A program made the translations under genes and the position numbers. This document shows, in pieces, positions 49,497 to 59,317 of a stretch of 64,000 nt of DNA. The stretch's first letter is position 1. Every line of letters starts with the position of its first letter. The notes beneath the pieces were generated by a model. The model was given only the letters and a program-made list of their open reading frames with translations, did not search any database and was not told the DNA's origin. This DNA comes from Caballeronia udeis (GTDB lineage Bacteria; Pseudomonadota; Gammaproteobacteria; Burkholderiales; Burkholderiaceae), in contig NZ_FCOK02000005.1 in the NCBI RefSeq assembly GCF_001544555.2, positions 124,001 through 188,000 of the forward strand, in the 5' to 3' direction.

Positions 49497-49623
49497 GGCT
49501 GTCTCGCTTGGTTGAATGCTCCTTCCAGTTTAGGACGTTAATCGATGACCCGACTGGAATGAATCCATTTGGGCAGATACGGTTCCGCCTAAGCTGGCGG
49601 CGTCAGGCCAGGCCCAAGCTGAC

Positions 49624-50427
49624 TCACCTGCTCGTTGCAACGCAGCCGCCTACCCGTATTTTGTCAGCGGTGCGAGCAGCGTGAATAACGCAAGGGTTAT
49701 CCAGATTTCGCCCCTGATAGAGCGTTATATCCGCATCCAGCCTGACACTGAGTGCGCCAGCGGCGACGCCGGTAGCAGCGTCTTCCAGCGCCGGGTCGAG
49801 ATGATTGAAATTACGGCCTGCATACAGGCTCGCGCCCATCCGCGTATAGGCGAAGCAACCATTGACGCCATGCGTTCGCCCCCATTCCGTGATCCCATCA
49901 AGATCGGGGTGCAGGGAGTACAGGACCTCTTCGCTCACCACTTCCGCAAGGAGCTTGGGGCTACCTACGGACGCCACCTTGGGCGACGACACGAGCACGT
50001 CCGCATCGCAGCGCAATAATTTTGCCAAGTCGGAAATGGACACATCGGGGAAATCTGCCTGCTGTATGTCGACCGACACAAAAATATTGTTGTCTACTCT
50101 GTCGAACGCCAGCGCTTGCTGCTTCATGCTCGACGTCAGCAACAATGCACCACCGTACTGCCCTGTCTTCCAGATATGGTCGGCAGCGGCGAGTGACGCA
50201 TGCAGACACAAGGGGCTCCGTGCATGCGGGTAATAAAAATCCAGCGAGAGCTGGCCGCTTTCCGGACCACCAGCGTCTACAAAAACACACGCGTGAGCAT
50301 GTTGCTCGATGGTGAATTGCTGCCGGTCCTCAAGCGACCAGCCTGAGAGTTCGGGACCAAAGACAACCAGAGCATTGTTTCCATTCTGCGCGGTTGCGCC
50401 AAAGCATCTATATCGTTCAATGTTCAT
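49624..50427 (-). CDS. PhzF-family isomerase-like protein
   Basis: A 267-residue PhzF-fold protein. The N-terminal strand MNIERYRCFGATAQNGNNALVVF corresponds to the PhzF DAF-GNPAAV region, but the usual Asp and Pro-Ala are changed. The C-terminal half has YTRMGASLYAGRNFNHLDPALEDAATGVAAGAL, the EDPATGSA motif. PhzF proteins isomerise diverse substrates by proton shuttling through a Glu; the catalytic Glu cannot be placed with confidence here. No other phenazine gene is nearby. Divergent from the antiporter gene. Confidence 0.82.
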   Translation of the reverse strand: MNIERYRCFGATAQNGNNALVVFGPELSGWSLEDRQQFTIEQHAHACVFVDAGGPESGQLSLDFYYPHARSPLCLHASLAAADHIWKTGQYGGALLLTSSMKQQALAFDRVDNNIFVSVDIQQADFPDVSISDLAKLLRCDADVLVSSPKVASVGSPKLLAEVVSEEVLYSLHPDLDGITEWGRTHGVNGCFAYTRMGASLYAGRNFNHLDPALEDAATGVAAGALSVRLDADITLYQGRNLDNPCVIHAARTADKIRVGGCVATSR

Positions 50428-50602
50428 TGAATTACCTTAAGGCGGTCGATGTCATGAATGGGAAAGTCTAAAGGAAGATAGTTCCTGCCGCTAAGCGCTC
50501 GCTCTAGCGCCTTGCCCGGTAACCGTCGCGCATCTGAATTCAGACGAAATACCGCTCGCCATCGGGTAAGCTTCGCTTGACCGACGCTCCGCAGGAAAAT
50601 CC

Positions 50603-52189
50603 ATGTCCTCCGTCTCCGCCTTCAAGCTCGTCCTGCTCTCGCTAATCGTGATGGTCGGCTTGCAGTTGCTAGCCAAGCGTCTTAAGCTGCCCCCCGCTGC
50701 CGCGCTGCTGATTGGCGGCATTGCCATGGCATTCGTGCCGGGCCTTCCGCCGGTTCACCTTGACCCGGACCTGGTGATTGTCGTGTTCCTGCCACCGCTC
50801 CTCATGGACGGCGCCTATTTCTCCGTGTGGGAAGAACTCAAGCGCAATATCGGCGGCATCCTGCTGCTTGCCATTGGTGCCGTTGCATTCACAACCCTTG
50901 CGGTCGGGGTAGTCGCCCATCTGGTTGTCCCGGGCCTGCCATGGGCTGTCTGCTTCGCGCTCGGCGCTATTGTGTCACCGCCTGACGCTGTTGCGGCCAA
51001 GGCCGTGCTCGAACGCCTCGCACTGCCGCGCAAGCTGATGGTTCTCCTCGAGGGGGAAAGCCTGCTCAACGATGCCGCCGGCCTCGTCCTGGTTCGCTTC
51101 GCCGTTGCAGCGGCGCTTACTGGAACATTCAGCATGGGACATGCTGCAGCGAGCTTCGCTTTCCTCGGCCTGGGCGGCGTGGTGGTCGGTGGCGTGGTAG
51201 GTTATTTGATCGTGCAGATCGTCCGCTGCCTTGATGGCGACTACCTCATCATCACCATCAGCGTATTAACGCCATGGATAAGCTACATTGCCGGCGAAAT
51301 GCTCGGCGTCTCCGGGGTCATTGCGACCGTAACGGCCGGCCTGACATTGGGCTGGTACCAACACGAAGTCTTGAGCGCTACCGTTCGCATGCGCGGCACG
51401 GCTTTCTGGCAGGTCATTGTCTTCCTTCTCGAAGCGCTCGTATTCATCCTGATCGGGCTGTCTCTTCGAGGTGTCATTGCCCGGTCCGGTGGCGCCGGCG
51501 ACGCCCTGATGACGCTCGCGCCAGCCGTCGCCGCCGTGCTCGGCGCGGTGGTGCTCTCGCGCTTCGTGTGGGTCTTCGCCACCGAATTTTTCAACATGTC
51601 ATGGCGCCGCGTGAACGGTCATGAGGACACCACGCTTGACTGGCGAACCGCAACCATAACGAGCTGGGCGGGCATGCGCGGCGTGGTCACGCTCGCGGTG
51701 GCGCTGTCGCTTCCGGAGACCTTGCCCGGCCGGGACCTGATCCTTGTCGCATCGTTTGCGGTCATCCTGGTGACCGTGCTGCTGCAAGGCACCACCATTG
51801 GCATTCTCATCGAATGGATCAACCCTGATCGCAGTTCGGATTTAGCCACCCAGCATCTGACCGAGCCGCAAGCGTGGGCGAAACTGGAGGCAGCGCAACT
51901 CGCCGCTATCGAACCACTTGTACGCGACAGCGAGGGAAAGGTGATTCATCCCCGGTTGCTCGAGCAGTACACCTACCGCGCAACGCTTACCGAAGCGTAT
52001 GCGGACCTTGCAGATTTTCCGCAAGAGCAACGTGTCACTCATTTCGATGTCATCCTGGCGGCCGTTGCCGCCGGGCGCAAGGAGTTGCTCCGCATGCATC
52101 GCTCCGGCGCCATTCACGACGAGATGCTGCATGTCCTCGAGCATGACCTGGACTTGCAAGAGGTGTCCGCGCGGCATGGACGTGGATGA
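50603..52189 (+). CDS. Na+/H+ antiporter (CPA1 family)
   Basis: A 528-residue integral membrane antiporter with about 12 hydrophobic segments and a cytoplasmic C-terminal tail of about 120 residues. Family motifs are present: FLPPLLMDGAYF in TM3 region, GAIVSPPDAVAAKAVLERLALPRKLMVLLEGESLLNDAAGLVLVRFA (the Asp pair of the ion site), and WAGMRGVVTLAVALSLP. It exchanges Na+ or K+ for H+ to control pH and salt. The start at 50603 has CCGCAGGAAAATCC upstream. The stop overlaps an ATG of the following phosphatase frame, though that gene probably starts later. Confidence 0.93.
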   Translation: MSSVSAFKLVLLSLIVMVGLQLLAKRLKLPPAAALLIGGIAMAFVPGLPPVHLDPDLVIVVFLPPLLMDGAYFSVWEELKRNIGGILLLAIGAVAFTTLAVGVVAHLVVPGLPWAVCFALGAIVSPPDAVAAKAVLERLALPRKLMVLLEGESLLNDAAGLVLVRFAVAAALTGTFSMGHAAASFAFLGLGGVVVGGVVGYLIVQIVRCLDGDYLIITISVLTPWISYIAGEMLGVSGVIATVTAGLTLGWYQHEVLSATVRMRGTAFWQVIVFLLEALVFILIGLSLRGVIARSGGAGDALMTLAPAVAAVLGAVVLSRFVWVFATEFFNMSWRRVNGHEDTTLDWRTATITSWAGMRGVVTLAVALSLPETLPGRDLILVASFAVILVTVLLQGTTIGILIEWINPDRSSDLATQHLTEPQAWAKLEAAQLAAIEPLVRDSEGKVIHPRLLEQYTYRATLTEAYADLADFPQEQRVTHFDVILAAVAAGRKELLRMHRSGAIHDEMLHVLEHDLDLQEVSARHGRG

Positions 52190-52356
52190 AATCGTCGAGT
52201 GCCGGCGGCCGGCTCAGGCTAGTCCGCCGCGCTTGTCAGCAGCGGAGTTCCGCGAAGGATCGTGCGTTCGTCCGGTCCCGCTTTGCGAGGGCGGCCAAGC
52301 TTAAGCGGCATTCGGATTGGTACAATCCGCCCACGCTCCTTGTCCCTTCTCGCCAC

Positions 52357-52941
52357 ATGTCCGAAACAAACTGGTTGTCCGAACCCAGCACCGCATCCAA
52401 ACGCATCATCTTCGCGCGCCACGGTGAATATCCGTGCAACGTCCGCGGGGTTTGCAACAGTAATCCTCGTACGGGGTTCTATCTGACCGAGAAGGGCGAA
52501 GCACAGGCGAGAGCCTTGGGCGAGCGCCTGAAGGACGAGAAAATCGAGCTTATCGTCACCTCGGAATTCCTGCGCGCGCGCCAGACAGCGTGGTTAGCCA
52601 ACGAGGTACTGCAGGTACCGCAAGTCGTTAATCGGCTAGCGAATGAGAACCGGGTCGGCGCCGAATTCGAAGGTAAGTCAGGCGATGAATTTCAGCGATT
52701 CATTGCCCACGCACCGGCGACTACCTCCACGCCGGACGGCGAACCCTTCACGGGCATGCTCTTGCGTATTCAAGCGCTGATCGCTGACCTGAAGCTGAGC
52801 AGCCCCCGGACCGTGCTGGTTGTCACACACGGCTGGACGCTTCAGGCCGTGCGAGTCATCCTGAACGAAATCAGCATGGATGATGCCGCTCGATGCGTGG
52901 ACATGCCGTCCAATTGCGAAATTGTCGAAGGCAGGTTTTAG
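52357..52941 (+). CDS. Histidine phosphatase family protein
   Basis: A 194-residue phosphatase of the phosphoglycerate mutase-like fold. The phospho-acceptor His is in IIFARHGEYPCN, the Arg in TSEFLRARQTAW, and the second His in VVTHGWTLQAV. The ATG at 52357 (MSETNWLSEP) is preferred because family sequence starts there; a longer frame from 52186 (ATG overlapping the antiporter stop, ATGA) would add 57 Arg-rich residues, but hints at translational coupling. It is convergent with the HAD gene (24 bases between stops). Substrate unknown. Confidence 0.88.
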   Translation: MSETNWLSEPSTASKRIIFARHGEYPCNVRGVCNSNPRTGFYLTEKGEAQARALGERLKDEKIELIVTSEFLRARQTAWLANEVLQVPQVVNRLANENRVGAEFEGKSGDEFQRFIAHAPATTSTPDGEPFTGMLLRIQALIADLKLSSPRTVLVVTHGWTLQAVRVILNEISMDDAARCVDMPSNCEIVEGRF

Positions 52942-52964
52942 CTTCAGTCAATCTGCTGCACCAC

Positions 52965-53633
52965 TCAGGCCACCCGAAGACGCATCTCCCCGTTGTCATG
53001 CGAGACATGCAGGCCGCGAAGATCGTGAAGATAGCCGCGTGGACCCAGGGCGTCGATCTGCGCCACGGATAAAGTTGAAGTGATGGCAATCACCAGGGAC
53101 CCTGCCGCCAGTCCCGATGCAATCCCGGCGGCCGAATCCTCGAACACAATAGCTTGCCCGGGAGCTGCGCCTAATGCTCCCGCGGCTGTAATGAAGCCAT
53201 CCGGCGCAGGTTTCCCGCGTACGATTTCATCGGAGGAGAACAGGACCTTGGGGACCGGTAGTCCCGCGGCCTTGAGCCGTCTTAGCGCAAGAGGGCGTTC
53301 CGCAGACGTGACCACAGCCCAACGATCTTCGGGGATGGACGCCAGTAAATCCCGAGCGCCCGGGATTTCGACAATGCCCTCCACGTCGTCGAGTTCGATC
53401 TGCTTTAACGCCGCTGTATCGGCTTCAATATCCGTTCCGGGCGGCGCCAATGCGCGAACCGTGTCTATCACGCGCCGGCCCTGACATTCGCGCAAGACCA
53501 TCTCGGGGTCAAGCCCCCGCCGACGCGCCCAGTCGGTATACGCCCGGATCACGGGCGCATGTGAGTTGAGCAAGGTTCCGTCCATATCGAACAGAAAACA
53601 CGATGCGCGAAATTCGACTTGAGTAAGCAACAT
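52965..53633 (-). CDS. HAD-superfamily phosphatase
   Basis: A 222-residue haloacid dehalogenase-like hydrolase. The catalytic Asp pair is in FLFDMDGTLLNS, the Ser/Thr in VVTSAERPL, the Lys in GKPAPDGFITAA, and the Asp pair in IVFEDSAAGIASGLAAG. The cap domain lies between. It resembles the subgroup of sugar-phosphate or glycerol-phosphate phosphatases (2-deoxyglucose-6-phosphate type). The start at 53633 is used; a frame open to 53906 is noise. It is the last gene of the seven-gene sugar operon, 37 bases after the previous one, and may dephosphorylate a pathway intermediate. Confidence 0.9.
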   Translation of the reverse strand: MLLTQVEFRASCFLFDMDGTLLNSHAPVIRAYTDWARRRGLDPEMVLRECQGRRVIDTVRALAPPGTDIEADTAALKQIELDDVEGIVEIPGARDLLASIPEDRWAVVTSAERPLALRRLKAAGLPVPKVLFSSDEIVRGKPAPDGFITAAGALGAAPGQAIVFEDSAAGIASGLAAGSLVIAITSTLSVAQIDALGPRGYLHDLRGLHVSHDNGEMRLRVA

Positions 53634-53670
53634 GAGCAGCGGCGGACCGTGTGAGTAATCTGGCAAACAT

Positions 53671-54639
53671 TCAGGGAAGTTGAGCAGCGTCGCCGGGCAC
53701 GGCCTCTTCCACACTGAGCGTTGTCGATTCACCCGGCTGCAGGACGACCAGGGGTCCGTGCGACTCGATCTCAAAGTATGGCAGCTTGGGCGCGTTGAAC
53801 ACTTCAAGCGGCGTCCCGTGAGCATACCTCGCCTCCGCGAAAACAGGAAAGCGCCTGCGCAACCTGCGCTTGCCTTCCGGCAAATCGAATTCGACATGGA
53901 TGACACCCGGCGAATTCTTTACGCCCAGCTTGAACTCGACCGCCTCAACGCATAGCGTAGTGACAAGACCGGTCGATCCCCTCACAAATGCTGATTCACG
54001 TATGTCGCCCAAAGGGCCTTTTGCTGGAAATGGCGTTACCGATACACGCCAGTCTTGTTCGCTCCCGATAGCAACCTCGACCTTCCCCGGCCGGCGCAAC
54101 ATCAGGACATCCCAGATCGCGCATTGCCGCTCCCGTTCGCCCCGGTTACGAAGTTCGTGTGACGTTGTCCATGCACCATCGCGCGCCGAGAGGACAATGC
54201 GACGCCGGATCTGCAAGCCGCTCTGCCTGCAAACTGCGCTCAGCAACTCGATGCCCATGGACCTGGATTCGAACCATGTACTCACGACTTCGTAGGGCCC
54301 GCTATCCAGATCGCGCTGAGGCGCGCCGCCGGGCCAGTCGGCCTCAGGCGCTACCCAGGTCTTGCCGCCACCCCATAGCGGAAAATCCCATTCCGCGCAA
54401 AGGGTTCGCCATTGAGCGCCGCTCCAGTCCGGCACGCGTCCGGCCAGGGCATCGTTGATATACGCCAGCTCAACGCCCTCATGCCGGATGCTCATCAACC
54501 GGCCGCCAATGACAGGAACAACGGTCAGCTCGAGCTCGCCCTGACGCATGGACAGCGCCGTCCATCCGCGATACTCAGTCCATTTAAGCTCGCGATGCTT
54601 ATCGGCGATTCCAGCGAAATGCGATATGTGACTCAGCAT
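53671..54639 (-). CDS. Aldose-epimerase-like (DUF4380-type) protein
   Basis: A 322-residue protein with the beta-sandwich pattern of the galactose mutarotase-like superfamily: GELELTVVPVIGGRLMSIRHEGVELAYIND at the start, WDFPLWGGGKTWVAPEADW, and SHELRNRGERERQCAIWDVLMLRRPG. The P-x-W-G-G-K-x-W-x-x-P motif is that of DUF4380 proteins. It may epimerise or isomerise a sugar before its oxidation. It starts 3 bases before the stop of the preceding dehydrogenase region (stop 54643), so it is in the same transcript. Confidence 0.8.
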   Translation of the reverse strand: MLSHISHFAGIADKHRELKWTEYRGWTALSMRQGELELTVVPVIGGRLMSIRHEGVELAYINDALAGRVPDWSGAQWRTLCAEWDFPLWGGGKTWVAPEADWPGGAPQRDLDSGPYEVVSTWFESRSMGIELLSAVCRQSGLQIRRRIVLSARDGAWTTSHELRNRGERERQCAIWDVLMLRRPGKVEVAIGSEQDWRVSVTPFPAKGPLGDIRESAFVRGSTGLVTTLCVEAVEFKLGVKNSPGVIHVEFDLPEGKRRLRRRFPVFAEARYAHGTPLEVFNAPKLPYFEIESHGPLVVLQPGESTTLSVEEAVPGDAAQLP

Positions 54640-54642
54640 CGG

Positions 54643-55680
54643 TCAGCTCTTGTCCACCGGCTTGCTGCGCATCAGGCCAACTGTTTCCGGCTGCGCGATC
54701 TTGCACATCACCGGCGGCAACCCGCGCGCAATCAATTCGATATCGGCCAAAGCACGGCGGCCAATGTCCCTCAACACGGCGTCAAGTGCGCCAGCCTGGT
54801 GCGGCGAGAGCAACACGTTGTCGACCGAGCGCGCCCGATGCCCGGGAGCAAGCGGCTCTTCGGGAAAGACGTCAGTCGCGACCCGGATATGACCCGCCGA
54901 AGCCGCGTCGAGCATTGCATCGAAATCCACCACACCCGCGCGGCTCACCAGGATGAAAGCGGCCCCCTTTCGCATCGATGCAAACTCGTCGCGCGTAAGA
55001 AAACCCTGGTTTTGAGAAGTGACGCCTGCCACCACGAACACGACCTGTGACTCGCGCAATACCGTATCGAGCGATGCAGCCTCGCATCCAAGCGACTCGA
55101 TATACGCCGGAGGCAGCCAGGGATCGAACGCCCTCACCACGCCGCGAAACGGCGCCAGGAGCGGCAGGATCGCACGCCCGAGGTCGCCCATCCCGATGAA
55201 CCCTACGGGCACGTCATACAGCGAGAACGCATCCTTGTTTGCATCGAGCCCATATTGCTCGGTGCCGCTGCGAAAACGCCTGTCCGCATGACTGATCCCG
55301 CGAGCGAGATCGATCGCCATGCCCAGTGCCGCTTCGGCCACGGGTTCCGCAAACACCGGGCTCACGTTCAGCACACGAACGCCTTGCCTGAAGCACTGGG
55401 CGTAGTCCACGTTCGGAAGAAAATTCCCTTCCACATTGACGATCGCTCGCAGATTGGCCGCACGCGTCAGACGCTCGGCCGGCATGTCAAACTGACCAAC
55501 AATGATGTGGGCATGAACGGCGTGTTGCTCGAAGATCTCATCGGTCACGGGACCATCTTCATGAATGAACACATCGCCAAGCGCATGGAGACGCTTGAGA
55601 TCGGCGGGACTGAAAATGTCCGCAACGGTACGTGGGGCAGGCGCGACGAACAGACGGATTTTTTCTACGGCTTGAGTCAT
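54643..55680 (-). CDS. 2-Hydroxyacid dehydrogenase
   Basis: A 345-residue D-isomer-type 2-hydroxyacid dehydrogenase. The Rossmann motif is VGFIGMGDLGRAILPLL. The catalytic Arg is in LVSRAGVVD, the Glu in DVFPEEPL and the His in SPHQAGAL. Family members of this kind oxidise or reduce glycerate, glyoxylate or sugar-acid-derived 2-keto acids. In this operon with a sugar importer and a Gfo/Idh oxidoreductase, a sugar acid is a likely substrate. It is 71 bases after the permease gene and 3 bases before the epimerase-like gene. Confidence 0.9.
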   Translation of the reverse strand: MTQAVEKIRLFVAPAPRTVADIFSPADLKRLHALGDVFIHEDGPVTDEIFEQHAVHAHIIVGQFDMPAERLTRAANLRAIVNVEGNFLPNVDYAQCFRQGVRVLNVSPVFAEPVAEAALGMAIDLARGISHADRRFRSGTEQYGLDANKDAFSLYDVPVGFIGMGDLGRAILPLLAPFRGVVRAFDPWLPPAYIESLGCEAASLDTVLRESQVVFVVAGVTSQNQGFLTRDEFASMRKGAAFILVSRAGVVDFDAMLDAASAGHIRVATDVFPEEPLAPGHRARSVDNVLLSPHQAGALDAVLRDIGRRALADIELIARGLPPVMCKIAQPETVGLMRSKPVDKS

Positions 55681-55751
55681 GGGTACTCCGGGGGACGAAT
55701 ATCGGAAGCGGCGCCGCAGTCAGCGAAGACACGCGGCGCTTGCAGATTGAT

Positions 55752-56741
55752 TTACCGGGACTTGCGTGTGAACAGCTTGTCGGCCGTGACCGCCGCAATA
55801 ATGAGTGCGCCCATCACGATCTGCTGGTAGTAGGTCTCCACATTCATGATGTTCAGGATGTTGTTGATTACGCCAATGATCAACCCGCCTATGACGACGC
55901 CCGCGACCTGTCCCCGCCCGCCAAAAAAGCTTGTCCCGCCGATAATCGCCGAAGCAATCGCGAAGGTCTCGAAACCCACTCCGGCGTTCGGTTCCGCAGC
56001 GGCGGTGCGCGCGGTTGTGACAATCCCGGCAATGCCCGCGCAGGTTCCCGCAATGATGAAAACGACCATGGTGTGCAACTTCACGCTGATGCCCGAATAG
56101 AACGCGGCCTGCGCGTTGCCGCCGAGTGCGTAGATGTTACGGCCGAGCTTCGTGAACTTGGTCAGGAACATCAGGAATCCGGCCACCACGACCGCAATGA
56201 TGATCGGCACCGGCACGCCGAAAACACGCCCGGCGACGACATCGGTAAAGGAGCGGTCAAAGCCGAATACAGACCTTGAGTCCGACACGATGAGCGTGAC
56301 GCCGCGGTAAATCGCGGCCGTGCCCAGCGTGATGATGAACGGATGCAATTGCGTGAGGTTGACAAGCGCGCCGTTGACCGCGCCGAGCAATGCCCCGACC
56401 CCTACGCCGCCAATGAGCACCGCGAGCCACACGGGCAAGCCGGCCATCATCAGCTTTGCCATCACCATGCCGGAGAGCGCGAGCACCGACCCGATGGACA
56501 GGTCAATGCCTGCAATCAGGATGGTGAAGAACACGCCGCACGCAAGCAGGACCATGACCGAGCTCTGCAAGAGGACCTGGACCAGGTTGTCCCGTGTCAG
56601 GAAATACTGCGGCGAAGCGATGCTGCACAAGATAAGCAGCACCACGAGAATGCCGAATGTGCCGTACGTCTGCCATATTGTGGCGAAATCCCGGCGAGGG
56701 GGTGCCGCGAGCGGCGCGCCGGACGTGTTGGACTGGTTCAT
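55752..56741 (-). CDS. Sugar ABC transporter permease (RbsC-like)
   Basis: A 329-residue inner-membrane permease of the ribose/xylose type with about 9-10 hydrophobic segments. RbsC-type motifs include AGIDLSIGSVLALSGMVMA, GAVNGALVNLTQLHPFIITLGTAAIYRG and TARTAAAEPNAGVGFETFAIASAIIGGTSFFGGRGQ. It forms the membrane channel of the importer. The start at 56741 (MNQSNTSG) is chosen because AAGGAGG lies 5 bases upstream; an ATG at 56765 overlaps the ATPase stop (ATGA). It follows the ATPase gene directly. Confidence 0.92.
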   Translation of the reverse strand: MNQSNTSGAPLAAPPRRDFATIWQTYGTFGILVVLLILCSIASPQYFLTRDNLVQVLLQSSVMVLLACGVFFTILIAGIDLSIGSVLALSGMVMAKLMMAGLPVWLAVLIGGVGVGALLGAVNGALVNLTQLHPFIITLGTAAIYRGVTLIVSDSRSVFGFDRSFTDVVAGRVFGVPVPIIIAVVVAGFLMFLTKFTKLGRNIYALGGNAQAAFYSGISVKLHTMVVFIIAGTCAGIAGIVTTARTAAAEPNAGVGFETFAIASAIIGGTSFFGGRGQVAGVVIGGLIIGVINNILNIMNVETYYQQIVMGALIIAAVTADKLFTRKSR

Positions 56742-56761
56742 CTTGCCTCCTTCGTTGTCGC

Positions 56762-58273
56762 TCATGAGGTGGCGACTTGCATGATCGATTCTTCCGTGGC
56801 GTCGGCATTGGCAAGCGTTGTCGCTACCGTGCCGTCCTTGTATACCGCGATGCGATCGCACACCGCGATGAGTTCCGGCAGCTCCGACGACACCATGAGG
56901 ATGGCCTTTCCTTCATTGGCCAGCGCACGCATGATCGAATAGATCTCGGCCTTTGCACCAATATCAATGCCGCGCGTGGGTTCATCGAAGATGAAGAGAT
57001 CACTCTTTGCCGCGAGCCACTTGGCGATGATCGCCTTCTGTTGGTTTCCGCCCGATAGTTCGGTGATGTTCTGCGTTGAAGATGCGCATCGGATTCGAAG
57101 CCGCTCCTTGTAGCTCAAGCCGAATTCGCGCTGCTGCGCACGGTCGATCAGTCCGAGCGAGAGTGCTCGTCGCGTGCTGCGCAAGGCGGGAACGACAAAG
57201 ATGTTCTCTTCAATATTCAGGTTATGAAAAAATCCCGTCGCACGCCGGTCCTCGGTCACGAATGCAAGCCCTTGCTTGACCGCCTGATAAGGCGAGTCAA
57301 TCGTAATCTCGCACCCGTTGAGCGTCATCAGGCCAGCCGACTTTCGACGAACGCCGAAGATGGTTTCCATCAGCTCGCTGCGTCCTGATCCCATCAAGCC
57401 GGCGAAGCCGAAAATTTCCCCACGATGCACGTTGAACGAGACGTCGCGCACCCATCCATCGCGTGAGGAAAGATGATCGACGGAGAACACTACTTCGGCG
57501 TTTTTTGCATCCACACCGCCCGGTCGGCCGTGAACGATTTCCCGGCCGACCATCAGCGCGACGAGGCGGTCTGTCGAGGTCGTTTTAGCGTCGTAAGTGC
57601 CGACGTATTTACCATCCTTCAGGACCGTGACGCGATCGCCTATTATCGGAATCTCCTTGAGCTTGTGGGAAATATAGGCCACGCCCACACCATCGCGCTT
57701 GAGGTCGCCAATCACCGCGAAGAGCTTGGCGACTTCGGTATCGGTCAGCGACGAAGTCGGCTCGTCCATGATGATGAGACGCGCCTCGCTGGCCAGCGCC
57801 TTGGCAATCTCGACTTGCTGCTTCTCCGAGATGCCCAGGTCGCCAACCAGTGTGCGGGGATCACGTGCGAGACCGACCCGGGCAAGCACTTCACGCGCCT
57901 TGTTGTGCATGCGCTTGCGATCGACCACGGGAATACCGAAACGCCTGACGGTGGGAATGCGCCCAACAAACAGGTTTTCCTCAATGCTCAAATAGTCGAT
58001 CACACTCAGTTCCTGATAAATCAGGCAGATGCCAAGCTGGGCCGACAACGCGGGCGACAACTTCGAGTATTCATTCCCGCCCGCCGCAATAGCGCCTGAC
58101 GTCGGCTCATAAATGCCGCTGAGGATTTTCATCAACGTCGATTTACCAGCGCCGTTCTCGCCGAGCAACACGTGCACCTCGCCTGCACGTACGTCAAAAC
58201 TCACATCGCTGAGCGCGGTCGTGCCCGGGAAGATCTTCGTGATGCCACGCACGGCTACCAGTACATCGTTCAT
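56762..58273 (-). CDS. Sugar ABC transporter ATP-binding protein (RbsA-like)
   Basis: A 503-residue double-ATPase of the ribose/galactose type. The first cassette has Walker A GENGAGKST, signature LGISEKQQVEIAKAL and Walker B LIIMDEPTSSL. The second cassette has the degenerate Walker A GLMGSGRSE typical for the family, then LSGGNQQKAIIAKWL and LFIFDEPTRGID. It energises import with the adjacent permease and binding protein. The start at 58273 (MNDVLVAVRG) follows GAGGA. The start and stop lie within 35 bases of the neighbours. Confidence 0.95.
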   Translation of the reverse strand: MNDVLVAVRGITKIFPGTTALSDVSFDVRAGEVHVLLGENGAGKSTLMKILSGIYEPTSGAIAAGGNEYSKLSPALSAQLGICLIYQELSVIDYLSIEENLFVGRIPTVRRFGIPVVDRKRMHNKAREVLARVGLARDPRTLVGDLGISEKQQVEIAKALASEARLIIMDEPTSSLTDTEVAKLFAVIGDLKRDGVGVAYISHKLKEIPIIGDRVTVLKDGKYVGTYDAKTTSTDRLVALMVGREIVHGRPGGVDAKNAEVVFSVDHLSSRDGWVRDVSFNVHRGEIFGFAGLMGSGRSELMETIFGVRRKSAGLMTLNGCEITIDSPYQAVKQGLAFVTEDRRATGFFHNLNIEENIFVVPALRSTRRALSLGLIDRAQQREFGLSYKERLRIRCASSTQNITELSGGNQQKAIIAKWLAAKSDLFIFDEPTRGIDIGAKAEIYSIMRALANEGKAILMVSSELPELIAVCDRIAVYKDGTVATTLANADATEESIMQVATS

Positions 58274-58306
58274 CTGGTCCTCGCTGAATACGTCAGGCAC
58301 GCGGGC

Positions 58307-59254
58307 TTACTTCGTGATCAGATGGGATTCGACCGGTATGAAGACCGGCGCCACGGCCGGGTTGATCGCGGGCTTGTTCTTCAGCGCGTCGAGCAGGAGG
58401 TCCACGGACTTGGCGCCCATTGCTGCGGAGTCCTGCGCGATGGTCGCTGTCAGCTCGCCGCGCTTGACCGAGTCAAGCGCTTCGGGAACCCCGTCCGTGC
58501 CCACCACGATCACCTTGCCGAGTTTGTCGGCATTCTTGACCGCCTGTGCGGCGCCGAGCGCCATGGTGTCGTTCGCCGCGTAAATGGCCTTCAGGTCAGG
58601 GTTACGTTGCAGGATGTTGGTGGTCACGTCCAGTGCTTTCGAACGATCCCAGTCGCCCGGCTGACTTGCTACGAGCTTGATGGACGGCACCTTTGCAAAG
58701 GCCTGCTTCGCGCCGTCGCGACGGGCGTCGCCCGAGACGTTACCGGCTTTGCCCTCGATAATCGCCACGCTGCCGCCTGCGCTGCCGAGCTTCTGCGCGA
58801 TGTAATCGCCTGCCTTGTTGCCCAGCGCCACGTTATCGCTCGAGATGAAAGCGATTACCGAACCGCCCGCTGCCTTCAACTGGCCCTGGTCAATCTTCTC
58901 GTCGATATTGACCACATAAATGCCTTTCTTCGTGGCCGCCGCAACAGCCTGGATCAGGCTCACCGGCGAGATGGGCGCGACGCCGATAGCCTTGTAGTTC
59001 TTGTTGAGCACGTCTTCCACCAGACGCTGCTGACCCTGGATGTCATCTTCACTGTTGCCCGCGAGGATGTCGACGGTCACCCCCTTCGCCTTGGCTTCTT
59101 TCTGGATGCCGTCGCGCATGGCGACCCAGTACGGATTGGCCAGCGTCTTCAGCACGATCGCGATATCGGCGGCCTGCGCGGGTGTCCACGCCGTCAGCGT
59201 CAGGGCCAGCGCTGCGATGCCGGTTGTCGACTTGAGCAACTTTTGAACCTTCAT
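58307..59254 (-). CDS. Sugar ABC transporter substrate-binding protein (RbsB-like)
   Basis: A 315-residue periplasmic binding protein with a signal peptide (about 1-28, ending AQA-A). The mature protein begins DIAIVLKTLANPYWVAMRDG, the usual start of the ribose-binding family. GVAPISPVSLIQAVAAATKKGIYVVNID and AIYAANDTMALGAAQAV are the sugar-contacting regions. It delivers an unknown sugar to the RbsA/RbsC-like transporter. It follows the Gfo/Idh gene after 63 bases and precedes the ATPase gene by 33. Confidence 0.93.
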   Translation of the reverse strand: MKVQKLLKSTTGIAALALTLTAWTPAQAADIAIVLKTLANPYWVAMRDGIQKEAKAKGVTVDILAGNSEDDIQGQQRLVEDVLNKNYKAIGVAPISPVSLIQAVAAATKKGIYVVNIDEKIDQGQLKAAGGSVIAFISSDNVALGNKAGDYIAQKLGSAGGSVAIIEGKAGNVSGDARRDGAKQAFAKVPSIKLVASQPGDWDRSKALDVTTNILQRNPDLKAIYAANDTMALGAAQAVKNADKLGKVIVVGTDGVPEALDSVKRGELTATIAQDSAAMGAKSVDLLLDALKNKPAINPAVAPVFIPVESHLITK

Positions 59255-59317
59255 TTTTCGTCTCCTGTTGTTCCGCCAAAGGCGGGTTTTCTAATGGATA
59301 TGCAACGTGGACCGCGA

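Noticed and set aside
49624..50427. PhzF homologue considered as a sign of a phenazine cluster
   Set aside because: No phzA-G genes are near; PhzF-fold proteins are common outside phenazine synthesis and this one deviates at the N-terminal motif.
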